Assembly: GCA_003024175.1 (NCBI GenBank)
Contig: MDYQ01000207.1
Span: 124,001-188,000, forward strand
DNA from: Planoprotostelium fungivorum
Lineage: Eukaryota; Evosea; Variosea; Cavosteliida; Cavosteliaceae
Length of the DNA: 64,000 nt
Direction of reading: 5' to 3'
Under the pieces are notes generated by a model that was not told the DNA's origin, searched no databases, and worked only from the letters and a program-made list of their open reading frames with translations. The position numbers and the translations under genes are program-made. Shown piece by piece: positions 38,401 to 50,297 of this stretch; within the stretch, counting starts at the first letter, position 1, and each line of letters starts with the position of its first letter.

Positions 38401-39241
38401 CCAGATTGACAGAATCGCGAGGTCCACTGTGTGCATCATCAGCGATGATTCGAAGCTGATGGAGTCACTCGTTGAGAGGGGCGGCAGGTAGAACCTTCAC
38501 TTCTACCAAGGGAGGAACGTGTTGTTGCTCTCTCGCTTGTGATGATGGTGGGATGACTGGCTGTGGAGCGTGGTGAGGTCGTTTCGGTTGATGATGATCC
38601 TCTGAAGGAGATGCACGCCGTTTTCGATTTTGACTCTTCACTGCCACGCTGGGTGCCGCTTGTCCATATGACGACGCATCGACGGGTGCGTAAGTGTTGG
38701 ATGCAGGTTGAGCGGGGGCGAGAGGAAGACCCATGAAGTTGTTGTTGTTCACCATGTTCAGATTCGAAGCCGGTGGAAGATTGTGGTTTTGGAACATCAT
38801 GGGATTCGATGGTAATGGTGGTGTGTTGGTAAACGGTGGAAATCCCGGAACATTAGTGAGGTCGATGGGTGTTGTCGATTGAACTGCATTGACTCGAGTG
38901 GGCTCTACCTTTGGTTTGACCCTACTCTTCCTCTGACGAGCAGGTGGAAGTTGAGAGGGAGGCATGACTGAACTCTTTACGGCATAATGGGGTTGAATGG
39001 GAGGCACTGACCCAATTGGTGGTGATGTTGACTTCCTCTCCGCCTTCACAGCTCTTGCATTGGGTAAATTGACGAATGGTACGGGTGTATTTAAGACACT
39101 ATCGTCTTCGAGATCCACGACGGCGATGGATGATTCTCTCTTCACGGGAGGAGCATTCTTTACTCCGTTCGCTTCGGTCTTGATAGTGGGACTGATACGG
39201 ATACCTGGTGTCGGTTGGTTCAGGTTCAAGTCGTCTTCCAT
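35458..39241 (-). CDS. Rad5/Rad16/HLTF-type SNF2 ATPase with internal RING finger
   Basis: Start taken at ATG 39241 ([17 protein letters not shown]); an in-frame upstream ATG at 39433 exists. The first ~270 residues are low-complexity, Pro/Lys-rich with a [18 protein letters not shown] stretch. The ATPase lobe 1 starts at [16 protein letters not shown] (about 38190), then [19 protein letters not shown] (Walker A, about 37950), [18 protein letters not shown] in [10 protein letters not shown] (about 37590) and [14 protein letters not shown] (about 37450). A C3HC4 RING sits between the lobes ([31 protein letters not shown]; about 36660-36540). Lobe 2 carries [28 protein letters not shown] and [14 protein letters not shown], ending at TGA 35458-35460. 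This family remodels chromatin or DNA-bound proteins and acts as a ubiquitin ligase in damage tolerance. Which subfamily is uncertain: no HIRAN domain was seen. Confidence 0.92.
35964..36045. repeat. 13-bp minisatellite in SNF2-gene intron
   Basis: Five to six copies of TGATGTGATCGTG in the intron between the helicase lobe-2 exons of the Rad5/Rad16-like gene. Confidence 0.85.
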
Positions 39242-39637
39242 GCGTGTGTGATGGATGTTATCGTTGATCAAAATTCCTGGAAGAAAGAAAATCGGCGTAA
39301 TTTCAATTCGTTCGTTGAAACGCGAATCTTTTTCAGCAGCTCTGGCGCTATAGACATCCTCTAAATCTCGTTGCAGCTTCATCTTCAATGATGCATTTCT
39401 TAATGAAAAAGAGTGGATTTGACTGTGCATCAACTTTCTTTGACAGAGGAGGGAAGAAGTTTGACTCGTCTAAGGAGGACCGAGCCGAGAACGTCAGTCG
39501 ATTCAAACGGAAACGGTTAGTGTTTGGGGTGTTGGTGTGCGGAAACATGGAGGAGGAAGCGTGTGGCGAAGTGATAGAAAAGTGGCGGAAAATGACGAGC
39601 TCAAGTGCCGATCACAACAGACGAAAACTACATCATC
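39242..39637. other. Divergent spacer between SNF2 and UFD2 genes
   Basis: Overlapping open frames on both strands are present. A minus-strand frame up to 39433 may be a 5' coding exon of the SNF2 gene (MKLQRDLED-type text), while a plus-strand frame has no recognisable product. Both promoters must lie here. Confidence 0.4.
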
Positions 39638-42600
39638 ATGGACCAATCAGAAGGATGGGGAGCCAAAGGGGTCTTCTCCGTCATTCTACTCGTAGCTGGC
39701 GCGATATACATCCTCTGGCAGGTGCGTATCTGTTGCATTTTCGGAGGATCGTTCGCCGAGATGAATCACTCGGAAGAACATCTACTTCGTTCTGTCTAAA
39801 GAGTTTAAAGTCAACTGATCCTCTCGAGCAGAGACCGAAAAAGGACTCTTCCGTTGATGACACAAATTCCGCAGACGCGACCCCCACAGTCAATGCTGAA
39901 GAGATTCGACAGGCCAGGCTGAAGAGATTCGAGAGGTAATGACGATCATCGGGTACACATTCTCCTCAACGTCTAACTTTATCACAGATCTCCTCCGGCT
40001 CTGTTGAGAGAGCCTCAGAAAGAGACCACTGAGACCCAAGTGAGTTGATAACATGTTCACCCCATTCGGTTCTGATGTTCGACAAGGAGGTCGTCAACCC
40101 AGACGGAACGAAAACAAAGGCGAGGTCCTGGTCTGACGTTCCCCCAATGGAGGTGATTATCCATCTTCATCATTAATCTCCAACGAGGAAACACCTCACC
40201 GAACGACTCGTTTCACTGCCGTTATCCTTCTCAACTCGTTACAGGAGGACATCACCCCAACCAGCACTGCCCCCTCCACCGATGAACTCCTCGATACCCC
40301 CACCGAGACTCCAACTCAAACGACCGAGCCATCCTCAGCTGAATCATCGTCTACAACGACAAAGTCACCGATCAAGCCGATCAGATTGACACCAGAAGAG
40401 AGAAATCACAGGTCCATCTGCAACATCTTCCACGTCAGCTTAGACGAGGTGAAAACGATCCGTACGTCTGTTTTTCGGAAGAATTGACTCGTTGTAGACA
40501 AGAAATCAGGGAAGATACTTGAGAGAGATTGCCATGGAGAAGAAGGAGCAGTCAGAACACTTTTTCTCTGACGTAGATATCGATCCCATCATCATAGAGA
40601 GCACGATGAATCTGTCTCCCGTTCAGCAGGTGATTCTTTCTGTGTAATTTTCACGCAAATTAATCGTTGTAGATCGAACACTTTGACTCCTGTTACAAGC
40701 GCCTCCAAGCTGAGAAAAATACTGAGGTGAAGAGTCTACGAAATTTTTACTTCCATTTCATCAATGAAATATTTTCTCCTGACTCTTTTCAAATTTTTCT
40801 CATGTCTATCAGACTTCTATTTCGACCATTCAAGAGCATTGCTCCCGCAGCATCGTCAGCTTCACTGGTTTAGCAGTACAATCTAACCCAGAAGCCCTAC
40901 TGGAAATCGTAGAGAGAGATCCCTCTTCACTTCCACTGTCCAACGAACTGTTACTCAAGGTGATTTTGGCGGGAAATTTTGGGACTGATGGTACAGGTCC
41001 ACCAGGAATTTGGGACGGACGTGGAGACATCTCTTCAGTGGGTCATGAGTGCAGCGACGTCTAAATTGAAAAATGGAAAGAGGCTGTTGGATGTTGAAGT
41101 CAACCCAAGGCTGCAAGTGAGTTGTAGATAGAATATTCGAGGAAATTAATGGGTGAAGGTATTGACCGTCTTGACGAGCCATCCACTGTTTGTGAAAGCG
41201 GTGAGAAATTTGGTGGAAAATTCGATCTGACCGGTTGTAGTTGGTTGATCTACCCGAATTTCTTCCCAATGGATTGAACGGAAGAGAAATGCAGGAGAAG
41301 ACAGCCTTCGGTCCACTCTTCTCTTACTCTGTTGATCTCGTGAGTTCTCCCTCACCATCATCACTGTCATCATCGCTGACATCATCACCACCATCATCAT
41401 CTCATGTCATGATCATCTACCGCTTCCGTTTTCATTCTCGATCAAGGAGTGAACATGACTGAGAGTGAAACAGGAAGACGTTCGAGAATATTTCCGCAAT
41501 CCAACACAGATGACACTGAACAACGCACAATCATCTTACAACACCGTAAGGTCACAATTATCCAACGTTCAGGTACTTTCACCCCCTCCGAAATTTCTGA
41601 CACTTTTCTCAGAATAGTGTCCACCAGATTCTGAGAAATTGTTTACGTACGGACGATCACTGCAAGAAGAAGATTTTGGATTGGATCACAGCGGCCGTCC
41701 TGTCAAACTACAACCGGACGAAGATGCATTACGATGAAAAGTCCATCAGCACGGAAGGCTTCGTCATGAACTTGTGCATCGTTCTGTTCAAGTTCTGCTC
41801 TCCCTTTACCACCAACCGTAACGTGAGTTTTCGACGATTTTTCTATCTGACGAGAGGTACAGTTTCAAAAGATTGTGAACAGTTACATGAATCGTAACGA
41901 GAGGATATCGATCAAAGAAGAGACGAGACTGGGAGCCACACCAGAAGACGTAACAAAATATGTCGATGAAATTTCATCTAATTCTACAGAGCCACCTTCC
42001 TTTGTCACCGAGGTGAATTTTCACATTTCTCCAATATATCTTTTCATTTCCAAAAAAATTGAAGAGAAAGTTGAAGAAAAATTTAGATTTTCTTCTTGAC
42101 GTTGCACGGCTTACACACTGGTGTCGTGCGAACTCTCTCGCGGTACAACTCGTTCATTCAGAGCATCGCCAAACTGCAGGCGAAAAAGAGAGAAATGGAG
42201 GAGAACCGAGCACAGTGGGGTGCTCTAGCGGACGTCTATCTACAACGAGTCACTGCTGATCTCGAGAAGATGTACACCTACAAGTTGGCCATGGACGCTC
42301 AATTATTGGATCCGAGGTGCATTTTATTTCATTTTATTTCTCGTCTCTTTCTGACGTGGCTGGTTGTAGATTCATCGATTCTGGCCTGCAATTTTACGGC
42401 TTCGTGGCCGACTGGATGACTCAACTGGCTTTCCGCAGCAGGTACGTCCCATCTACACCGTTGTAGATGCTCATATCATACCCAGAAAATCCGTACCCAC
42501 GGAATTTTTAGTCCTGCCCGAATTTATTATCGATGATATGATCGATTATTTGTCCTTCTGCCTCAGGTGAAAAATATCTTTTGAAGATATCTCATTCACG

Positions 42601-44320
42601 TCGATTCACACTGTGACAGATATGCCTCGGACAAATTGAACGTCTTCCTATTCAACACACTGGTCGACTTCATCGTACCCATGCTCGGTGCCGGAAACCT
42701 CGTGAAGAATCCACACTTGAGATCGAGACTAGCTCAGGTGACCATCTACAACCTGCCATCCCTTCATCTACAACGCTGACGTGTCAGATACTCTACGAGA
42801 TGATACCACAAGAGGAGAATCGATTTGCAAACACACAATTCCTCCCCATTTTTGAAGGAAGTCAGATCGCTGCGGAACATCTAGTCCCCGGTCTGTTTCA
42901 ACTCTACGTCGATGTAGAAAGCACAGGGAGTGAGTACATCATCTAAACACATCGTCGATGCCTGATGTGTACATCGATGGGATGAAGAATGGGACGGCTG
43001 ACGAGATGGAATAGGAAGTCATCAGTTCTACGAGAAATTCACAGTGAGAAGACACATCGGTATCATTCTCAAACAATTGAGACAATATCCATCTTACCAA
43101 CGCTCCATCAAAGCACAGAGCAAGTGAGACTTTTCCCCGAATGTTCCATCTACAACGCTGATCTCTTTCAGAGAATCTCCCACCGTTTTCGTTCGTTTCA
43201 TCAATCTATTGGTCAACGATTGTCAGTATCTCCTGGATGAGATGCTGATCAAATTATTGGAAATCAAAGAAACTGAAACGGCCATGGAGAATCACACCGT
43301 GTGGATGGGACAAGAAGAGACGATACGTAACGACCGCTGGGTGAGTCCATCTACAACGTCTCATCAGAAACATCGTCGATTGACACGCATCAGGAAGCGT
43401 TGCAGAACAATCATCACATCGTGAAATCCTACTGTCTCTTGGCCAACGACAACGTCGATTTGTTTCACTTTCTATCGATTCACACGAAATCAGCCTTCAT
43501 GGTGCCCGAACTGGTGGATCGCATCGCTCAGATGCTCAACTACTTCATCACACACCTGACGGGTCCCAAATCCATGGACATCAAGGTGGGAATTGGGACG
43601 ATGGGTCGGAATCGGGACTGAAGATCGGAAGGTGAAAGATCCGAAACGGTTCCACTTTGATCCGAGATTCTTGCTGAGAAAACTCATCGAAATCTACTTG
43701 AATTTCTCCGGAAACGAGCAGTTTGTGTACGAAGTGGTCAACGATGGTCGTTCTTTCGGAATCCAATTATTCCGAAGGGCCATACACATCCTCAGAAAGA
43801 ACGTCATGCTACCCGAGGTATTTACTCTATTTTATTCTTTCCTCTTCTTCCTTCAAATCCATTGATTCGAATCATTTCCTAACATAAAACAGGACACCAT
43901 CTCTGCATTTGAAAAGTTTGTGGATAAGATCGAAGAAGAATCATCTCGATTAGACAGAGACCAAGAAGAACTAGGAGACATCCCGGAAGAATATCTCGGT
44001 GAAGAATCCATCCTCCATCATTCACATTCTCTACCTCTCACCATTGACACGGTATAGATCCACTGATGGGAACTCTCATGATGGATCCAGTCATTCTGCC
44101 CGACAGCAACATGACCATAGACAGACCCATCATCATCAAGCACCTCTTAAACGATCAGACGGATCCATTCAATCGAAAGCCACTGACCATAGAGGCTCTC
44201 GTGTCGAGTGAGTCACATTCGTAGAGGGAGACACTGAAGAGCTCAGATGAAAAGTTGAAGGGGGAGATACAAGAGTGGATAGCACAGAAGAGGAGAGAAG
44301 GAAAGAAGGAGAGCGTGTGA
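39638..44320 (+). CDS. Ubiquitin chain-elongation factor E4 (UFD2/UBE4) with N-terminal hydrophobic segment
   Basis: Start ATG 39638 ([15 protein letters not shown]). The first exon encodes a ~17-residue hydrophobic helix ([17 protein letters not shown]) and splices in frame to [10 protein letters not shown]. The usual UBE4 N-terminal motif [16 protein letters not shown] follows near 39900. The long core (about 40500-43900) is the Ufd2 elongating-factor domain: [20 protein letters not shown] (about 42700-42800), [38 protein letters not shown] (about 43640) and [11 protein letters not shown]. The C-terminal U-box (about 44030-44260) has [17 protein letters not shown], then [22 protein letters not shown]. 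It stops at TGA 44318-44320. E4 enzymes extend ubiquitin chains on substrates handed over by Cdc48/p97. The hydrophobic N-terminus is unusual for UFD2 and would tether it to a membrane, or it may belong to a mis-joined separate exon. Confidence 0.92.
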
Positions 44321-44478
44321 TAAAAGAGTGTTCTACTGTTTTAGTTTATCAAAGAGGAAGATGTGACGATCCTTTTGTTTTATTATGTACACTATTACAG
44401 TTGTGGGGGGTTTAGGCTAGGCCGGACGTTCACTCTGTTTACAAATGAGTGTAGGAGAAATTTCACAACATGTTATCC

Positions 44479-45179
44479 TCAGATGAGTGTGTCGGGCAGG
44501 CGCGTAGGTCTGTGAACTCCCTGAGGCTCGGCTCTGCTGGAGGTAGATTGTCTGGGCTTGGATTGTCTGGGCTTGGAAGGACGAGGTGGAACCTTCTGTG
44601 ACTCAGCGTTACCGTTCACCTCACGATTCTTCTTCAGTTCCTGCTTCTCGGCTCTCCTCTGTATGTCCTTCCTTTTCCTATCATCACGGATCTTCTGTGA
44701 TGCTCTCAATGTTTGCCGGGAATGGACCTTGTTCGTCTTGTCATTCTCGCCTCTTCCTTCTCCTCCCTTGCTCTCTCCCTTCTCACCTTCTCGACGAGAT
44801 CCCTCATGTCTTTTGCTTCATATGATCCCAACACCTCCACGATACATCTCCTAGTCAATGAGTGCCATCGAGAGGCCACAGGCCATAACTTCCTGATGAT
44901 ACTCTCCTTCTCCTCACTCAGTCTCTCCTTCTCGTCATTCTTTTCTCTTCTCTTCTCTCACATCTTTGGAGTTGATCTCTTTCACTTTGTGGTCGTTGAT
45001 TCTGTAACAACGATTGCCCCTCTTCACTTCGACCATGTAGCGACCGCTGAGGGCACGTTCTCAGATGTGGAAGTTGAGATTCGAGACGGTATGACACCTC
45101 TCCCACCCACAGCCTCTCCTCCACTTCGATACGGTAATTCAGCTTGACCATTCTGTGATACTGTATCGTTCAGTGTCAT
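44479..45179 (-). CDS. Basic protein of unknown function
   Basis: Start ATG 45179 (MTLNDTVSQNGQAELPYRS), chosen because its frame continues over the first intron (about 45092-45055) into RALSGRYMVEVKRGNRCY and INDHKVKEINSKD. After a second intron the text KLWPVASRWHSLTRR and EVLGSYEAKDMRDLVEKV follows, then a Lys/Arg/Glu-rich helical tail (SQKIRDDRKRKDIQRRAEKQ) and a Pro/Ser/Arg end (PPRPSKPRQSKPRQ) to TGA 44479-44481. The tail resembles nucleolar or ribosome-biogenesis proteins in composition only. A competing ATG at 45151 in another frame (MVKLNYRIEVEERLW) does not carry on over the intron. No family recognised. Confidence 0.5.
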
Positions 45180-45709
45180 GTCTCTACGCTGTGGTCAAGG
45201 GGTACCCACTCCCACACCCTACACATCCATCACATCGAGTCAGAGGAGATGAACGACCACTCTACAATGGAATTAGCTGACAGGAACCTTTCCTTCTCAC
45301 CAAGGAAGTAGTCTATTGGCGTGTGAGGATGGAATCTATCATGTGGCCTTCGAACTTCGTGACTTGACTTGCTATTTTCGGCAATATCATATGACCGGCC
45401 ATCTGTCTTCTTCTCTATGGTTCTAGTCACAAAGAATCTGCGCAATTGTTTAGCATGTTCTCGTGGTTCGTGATGACAATGAGGATCTCGACATCCCGAA
45501 CAGAGCCGACATCCCCGGGGAGATGAAAGACATTCTGTAAGTCTACATACCATGAGCTGCTCGTCCCCTGCTTGACCTCCTGTTCTGTTTCTGTTGTTTA
45601 CGCGGACTGAAATTGTGACAAGTGAGCCGTCTAAATGTGGGCAAGCCACGAGACAACTACAGGAACAATAGCAACACGTGCACAATACAATTCTACCTCT
45701 TCGATTTAT
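45180..45709. other. Spacer with one doubtful open frame
   Basis: Lies between two minus-strand genes and should include the promoter of the basic protein. It contains the open frame described at 45230-45685. Confidence 0.4.
45230..45685 (-). CDS. Doubtful 151-aa Cys/His-containing open frame
   Basis: Uninterrupted minus-strand frame. The part with MVCRLTECLSSPRGCRLCSG and CRDPHCHHEPREHAKQLRRF has many Cys/His, and the end DRFHPHTPIDYFLGEKERFL looks protein-like. A different frame over 45548-45438 also reads well (FHLPGDVGSVRDVEILIVIT), with a possible GTATGT donor near 45542, so the true structure, if any, is unclear. It has no recognisable family. Confidence 0.3.
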   Translation of the reverse strand: MCTCCYCSCSCLVACPHLDGSLVTISVRVNNRNRTGGQAGDEQLMVCRLTECLSSPRGCRLCSGCRDPHCHHEPREHAKQLRRFFVTRTIEKKTDGRSYDIAENSKSSHEVRRPHDRFHPHTPIDYFLGEKERFLSANSIVEWSFISSDSM

Positions 45710-47895
45710 TTAAGGTAAAGAGACAGCGTACTTTCCAAGCACAACAAAGTTGGGGGTTCCTAGACCTGTCACCGGGTCCCATCCTGCGACTGCGTCGAAG
45801 CCGGGGCAGCTCTCGTCACCGTTGTTACCGCTGGTGACGTCGTAGTAAGCTCTACCCTGTGGAATGGTGGCTGCCTTGTATAAGAGAGGGTTGATAAATC
45901 CCAGGGGCTTCTTTCCGGTCTACAACGAGTCAGAATATTTCAGGCGTCTCATCATCACCTTCAGACGAACACCGTTGATGAGAGAGATCATACCACCAAA
46001 GGTGGGTGCAGAGCAAGAGGTACCATCTACACTCTCCGTGCTGCCTCCCACGACAACTTGGAATCCCACTCCGACGGTAGAGACGTCGGGCAGAGCTCTT
46101 CCACTCGCGTTGAAGTAGCTGGTGGGCAAGTTGGGGGTCGTTAAGAACTTGTCCACGGCAGCCTGCTGCCAGGCGGGGATGCCAAAATCGTTTGAGAAAC
46201 CTCCAGTGCTGAAGGTGGCTCCGACTTCGCTGTACGATCCGTCTGAGAAGATCAGACTGGAACAATAAAATGAAATAAAAGGATTTCTCACCGTCGTTGG
46301 TCTGGAGGCTGGTGGAACCGATGAGGGTGACCCAGGGGGTAGAGGGGTAAGGAAATTCAAAGGAACTTCCGTCATCACTGCAACCGACTCCATCATCACC
46401 TGGTAGTGTGAGTGCTTGCGTTGTAGATGGAGGAACTCACCAGAGGCAACCAAGATGGTGACACCACGAGCACCGAGCTTCATGAACTCATTGGAGATTC
46501 TATCGACCTATCATGTCATGAGATCATGCGATTCTGATCGTTACATGTTTCATGACGTTCATGACGATGAGGATGATTCGTCGAGACACTTACTTCCTCG
46601 ATGGGGTAGTCGCCTCCGTACTGTCCGTACGAGATGGACTGAACGAGGGGAGGCTTGGGATCGTTGACCAGATCTAGGGCATACTTGTAGAAGGCAGAGT
46701 AGATATCGTCCTCCTGATGAACAGTCAACCTCTATGCATTTCGCATGATGATCATGTCCGTGTTGAAATCTCACGTTGTAGTTGTAGTAGTAATTGGGGG
46801 CGAAACCACCGAGGGCAGAGATGTATTGGATGTCGAGAGAAGATTCGGTACCGGGGTTGGTGGGGTCATTGCCTCCATCTCCGAGGTACTTGAGGACCTT
46901 GACGGCGGTCAACTTGGGAGCGAACTGCTGGAAGAAGGACTGAAGATCGGCGGGGTCGATGCCCTCTGAAGATAGGATGAGTCATGATGATATCAGATGG
47001 ATGGACGTGTATCATTGACGGTGAAGAACGATGATTACCTTGGATCTCAAAGACGGCTTGTGTGTTGTTGACCTTCAAGTTGGTGATGGGGGCAGTCACA
47101 TTGTATCGCGAGCGAATGATATCGGGGGTGATCTCGTCTACGGGTGTGGCGTTGGGAGAAGGCTTAGTCTTACGAGTGGGCTGCGATTTAACACGGGCAA
47201 GAGGGTTCTTAGGGAATCCGTGAAGAGGTGTGACGAACTGGACGATGTCATCCAAATGCTTGGGGACCTTGTAAGAGGTCTCCGAACGGACGATGGGGTT
47301 GGCTGCGATGGTGTGAGAAGAGAAAATGTATGATTAGACAGACCAGCTGAGGCGGAGTGGGTGAATGTGGTCAACTTGCAGTCGAAGAGACGTTCGACTT
47401 GGGCGACAGTGGCTCTGATTTTGATGTGACCTCCTGAGGGTGTTCTCTCGTGATCGATTCCGTTCGAGTCCAACCACTGAGTGACCTGAAAGAGGTAATC
47501 AGTCTCACATTTCACTCCGTCGCGAATAATCGAGAGTTGTATACCTTGGCCACATCAGAGGCGTGAGGGGCAGTTAAAGCCTTCAATTCGTGGAACGAGA
47601 GGTGCTGGCTGAAAGAAGTGGAGTCAGGGTTGGAGATCTCCAATGCAATACGTTCGACCTCTCCCATATTTCTCTCCTTCAGGGCGATGAAGAACTCTCT
47701 GACCTGTGACTCTCTCAGAAGTGTTCTTGTGTCTTCTCATCGTCTATCTACCTCGCTCTGTGCGGGCTGACCTGCGGCGGTCCATCCATGTTTACGACTG
47801 GTCGTGAACTCTCTGACTCTACCAGGTACATAGACTCTGGCTTCAGTGAATGCACCGAGTGCGAGGAGTACCAGTAAAATGACGTTGGTGTGCAT
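45710..47895 (-). CDS. Sedolisin (peptidase S53, TPP1/physarolisin-like)
   Basis: Start ATG 47895 gives a signal peptide (MHTNVILLVLLALGAFTEA). The prodomain (about 47800-47250) has the family text FFIALKERNMGEVERIAL, DSTSFSQHLSFHELKAL and SGGHIKIRATVAQVERLFDC. The catalytic domain follows: Glu/Asp pair in GTESSLDIQYISALGG (about 46830), QSISYGQYGGDYP (about 46640), GVTILVASGDDG (oxyanion Asp region, about 46460-46380), and the serine in SVDGTSCSAPTFGGM (about 46020). The C-terminal calcium site lies in YYDVTSGNNGDESCPGFDAV (about 45850-45790) and GWDPVTGLGTPNF, ending TAA 45710-45712. Sedolisins are acid serine-carboxyl peptidases made as zymogens for lysosomes or secretion. All catalytic residues appear present, so it should be active. 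Confidence 0.95.
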
Positions 47896-48460
47896 GTTGC
47901 TGGTGGTCGTAATTTGTGATGCAATGTGAAGATTCCGCGTTGTTCGCTGGACTTCGAGAAAACCTGCGTCATCACATGAAATAAAATAAATTAAATCATC
48001 ATTTCGTATCTTGCTAGTGTGCTGCTCGCCACGTCAGAGGAGGGACAACAGTTTGTACGCCTTGTTGGATATACATGGACGTATGTGGTGCGTGGACGAA
48101 GATCGTATCAACTTGGAGAAAATGCTGAAATGCAAATATAACATTGGGTGATTCGCAGTATATCAATGAGATCACCAAGAGAGTATCTCAAGCGTCTCCC
48201 TATCGACGCACAAAGTTTAGATGGTGGTTGTACAAATCACATCATGTAGATGTTCGCCACTCATCGACCTTCACATCTTGTATATACCATCATCCTCAGG
48301 CATTCAACGTCTATCACTTCTTTGCCGTAAATGATTTGCTTGATGTGCTCGAGAAATTACAAGTTACGTAAGGGGGGTGGGAGGGAAAAATGAAAGCGGA
48401 AAGGAAAGGATTGGACCTTGTTATCCTCTTTGCTTCCTGCTGGATCTCGTTCAATCAAAC
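47896..48460. other. Divergent promoter region between sedolisin and eL14
   Basis: 565 bases between opposite start codons. A 75-codon plus-strand open frame (48144-48371) has no recognisable features. Polypyrimidine CCTTGTTATCCTCTTTGC just before the eL14 ATG resembles a ribosomal-protein transcription start tract. Confidence 0.5.
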
Positions 48461-49195
48461 ATGGTGAGCGGATGCATCCTCTATCGTTACATGATCATCC
48501 AACGAAATCGAGAGAATAGACGTGTTACATGAGATGTGATTGTGTTGGATCGAATGGAGATGGATGTTTGAATGAGATGTCTGATGGTATGTAGCCTCTC
48601 TACACTCGCTTCATCCAGGTTGGACGTGTCGTCAACATCATCAACGGAGATGATGCCGATAAGTTGGCCGTCGTCGTCGAGATCATCGACCAGAACAGAG
48701 TGAGTCTATTTTTCGGTCAAAAGCTCTTACCCAAACCTTTTTTCACGCCGCTACATCACCTCGATCTCGCGTATCACATCACATCATTTTCCCCAATCTC
48801 ATTTCCTCTTTCAGCTTCTCATCGAGGGAGCCGGCGTTGCCCGCCAGGTCATCAAGACCGACTACGTTGCCCCAACGGACATTGTCGTCCCCAACCTCCC
48901 CAGAGCTGCCAACAGCAAGTTCGTCAAGGCTGCCTTCGAGAAGTCCGGTGCCGCCGAGAAGTTCGCCCAGACCCCCTTTGGAAAGAAGCTGGCCAAGTCC
49001 ACCCTCAGAGGAAACCTCTCCGACTTCCAGCGCCACCAGGCCTACGAGCTGAAGAGAAAGGTGAGAGCGCATCTCATGAACGGGATGAACATGAAGATGA
49101 CACTCTGACAGAGAAACGCCGCTGTTGCCAAGGAGTTCCGCCCCGAGGCCAAGGCACACAAGAAGTCCAACCCTATCAAGGTCGTCCGCAAGTAA
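48461..49195 (+). CDS. RPL14: 60S ribosomal protein eL14
   Basis: The first coding exon is just the ATG at 48461-48463, followed by a ~156-nt intron with GTGAGC donor and CATCCAG acceptor. Exon 2 (from about 48620) reads VGRVVNIINGDDADKLAVVV and EIIDQNR; exon 3 (from about 48815) LLIEGAGVARQVIKTDYV and the KOW/eL14 tail; the last exon is RNAAVAKEFRPEAKAHKKSN to TAA 49193-49195. The motif GKLAVVVEIIDQNR matches eL14. Base usage is more biased than in neighbours (GCC, CTC, AAG), as expected for a highly expressed gene. The long first intron after the start codon is common for ribosomal protein genes. Confidence 0.95.
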
Positions 49196-49319
49196 GTTTC
49201 TTTGTTCGAGAGCATAAATTCGGAGGCAATTGGGAGATCTCGTTATGTCTTTTATTGAGCTCTGTCTTTCCTTCTGGCGCATTCTAATAACTCGTCCCTG
49301 AAATCGAATCGAGCGAGTT

Positions 49320-50214
49320 CTAACGAGTTCTTCTCGTCTTCTCCTTCGATGAGGACATCGGCTCCTGATCATCACCATCAGCAGGTGCCATCATGCATGC
49401 GATCGTGTGATGGAGAGAAAGGTTCGAACGCCGTTCGATTCGACTCACCTTCGTTGACCAAGAGAAGGGCGACTGCACGGTTGTCTTCTACAACTGCGAT
49501 GTGAAGAGGGGTCTCTGATCGGTTGTTCTTCTTGTTTGGACTCGTCTTGGACAAGAGGAGCTTCACCATCTCCAGTCGATCAGATTCTTTCATGATGACA
49601 TTGCCACAGGCACTGGATGGAGTCAATGGAGTTGATGGATGATACGGATGATGACCGGTGGAGGGCGGTGTTGCCGTATTTGTCCGTTGGGCTGGCCTTG
49701 GCTCCTTTCTTCATGATCTTCTTGAAGATGTCCAGGTTACCTTTTCGATGTCAATCGTGGATGGAAGGGTGATCAGCACCCTTCGATGCTGCGTAATGGA
49801 TGATGCAATTCTTCGTATCATTGCTGCGGTTGACGTCGACCTCTGCCTCCAAGAGTGTATCGACAACCTGCCCTCGTCTCAAAAGTGTTCGTAATAATGA
49901 GACGAAGACACACATCCTCTTTAGACGCTGATACGGCAGACATGAGAGGAGACCAACCGTCTTCATCGACTGGATCACGCGCTGCACCCCGTGAGAGGAG
50001 GTATTTGACTATCTCATTGTGACCACCAGCTGCTGCCCAATGCAGAGCTGTTCATCGATCAGAAACATAGATATATCCACGTTTACCTGTTCTTCGGTCG
50101 GGATCAATTCCATCAACTTCAATTCCCTTTACGTCAATGAAAGATTGGACCTCCAACAGTCCTCCCTCTCTCGCTGCTTCCCAGATATCTTTATACGACT
50201 TCTCCGTAGCCATC
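49320..50214 (-). CDS. Gankyrin-like ankyrin protein (proteasome assembly chaperone, PSMD10)
   Basis: Start ATG 50214 (MATEKSYKDIWEAAREGGLL). Ankyrin repeats follow in series: TALHWAAAGGHNEIVKYLLS (about 50050), DEDGWSPLMSAVSA, NDTKNCIIHYAASKGADHPS (about 49790), KYGNTALHRSSS (about 49680), SSACGNVIMKESDRLEMVKL and ETPLHIAVVEDNRAVALLLV (about 49500). A short charged tail SSKEKTRRTR ends at TAG 49320-49322. The block RTALHWAxxxGHxEIVxxLL followed by DxxGWSPL is the gankyrin signature. In other eukaryotes it binds the Rpt3 base subunit during 26S assembly. It lies tail-to-tail with eL14, 124 bases apart. Confidence 0.85.
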
Positions 50215-50297
50215 TTCGTGATTGATTGATGTTGTATTTGTGATGGGTTACGTAATCGCATTCAGATCGAATCGTCACGAGAACTCACACTGACGTC
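50215..50297. promoter_or_regulatory. Very short divergent promoter (gankyrin / Sec23-like)
   Basis: Only 83 bases separate the two divergent start codons, so the promoters must overlap. No known element can be assigned by eye. Confidence 0.5.

Noticed and set aside
48144-48371. 75-codon plus-strand frame upstream of eL14
   Set aside because: No domain and no splice evidence, and it lies in the divergent promoter region.
48664-49378. Long open frames on both strands over the eL14 gene (207 and 199 codons)
   Set aside because: Both are alternative frames caused by the GC-biased codon use of eL14. The ribosomal protein reading explains the region fully.
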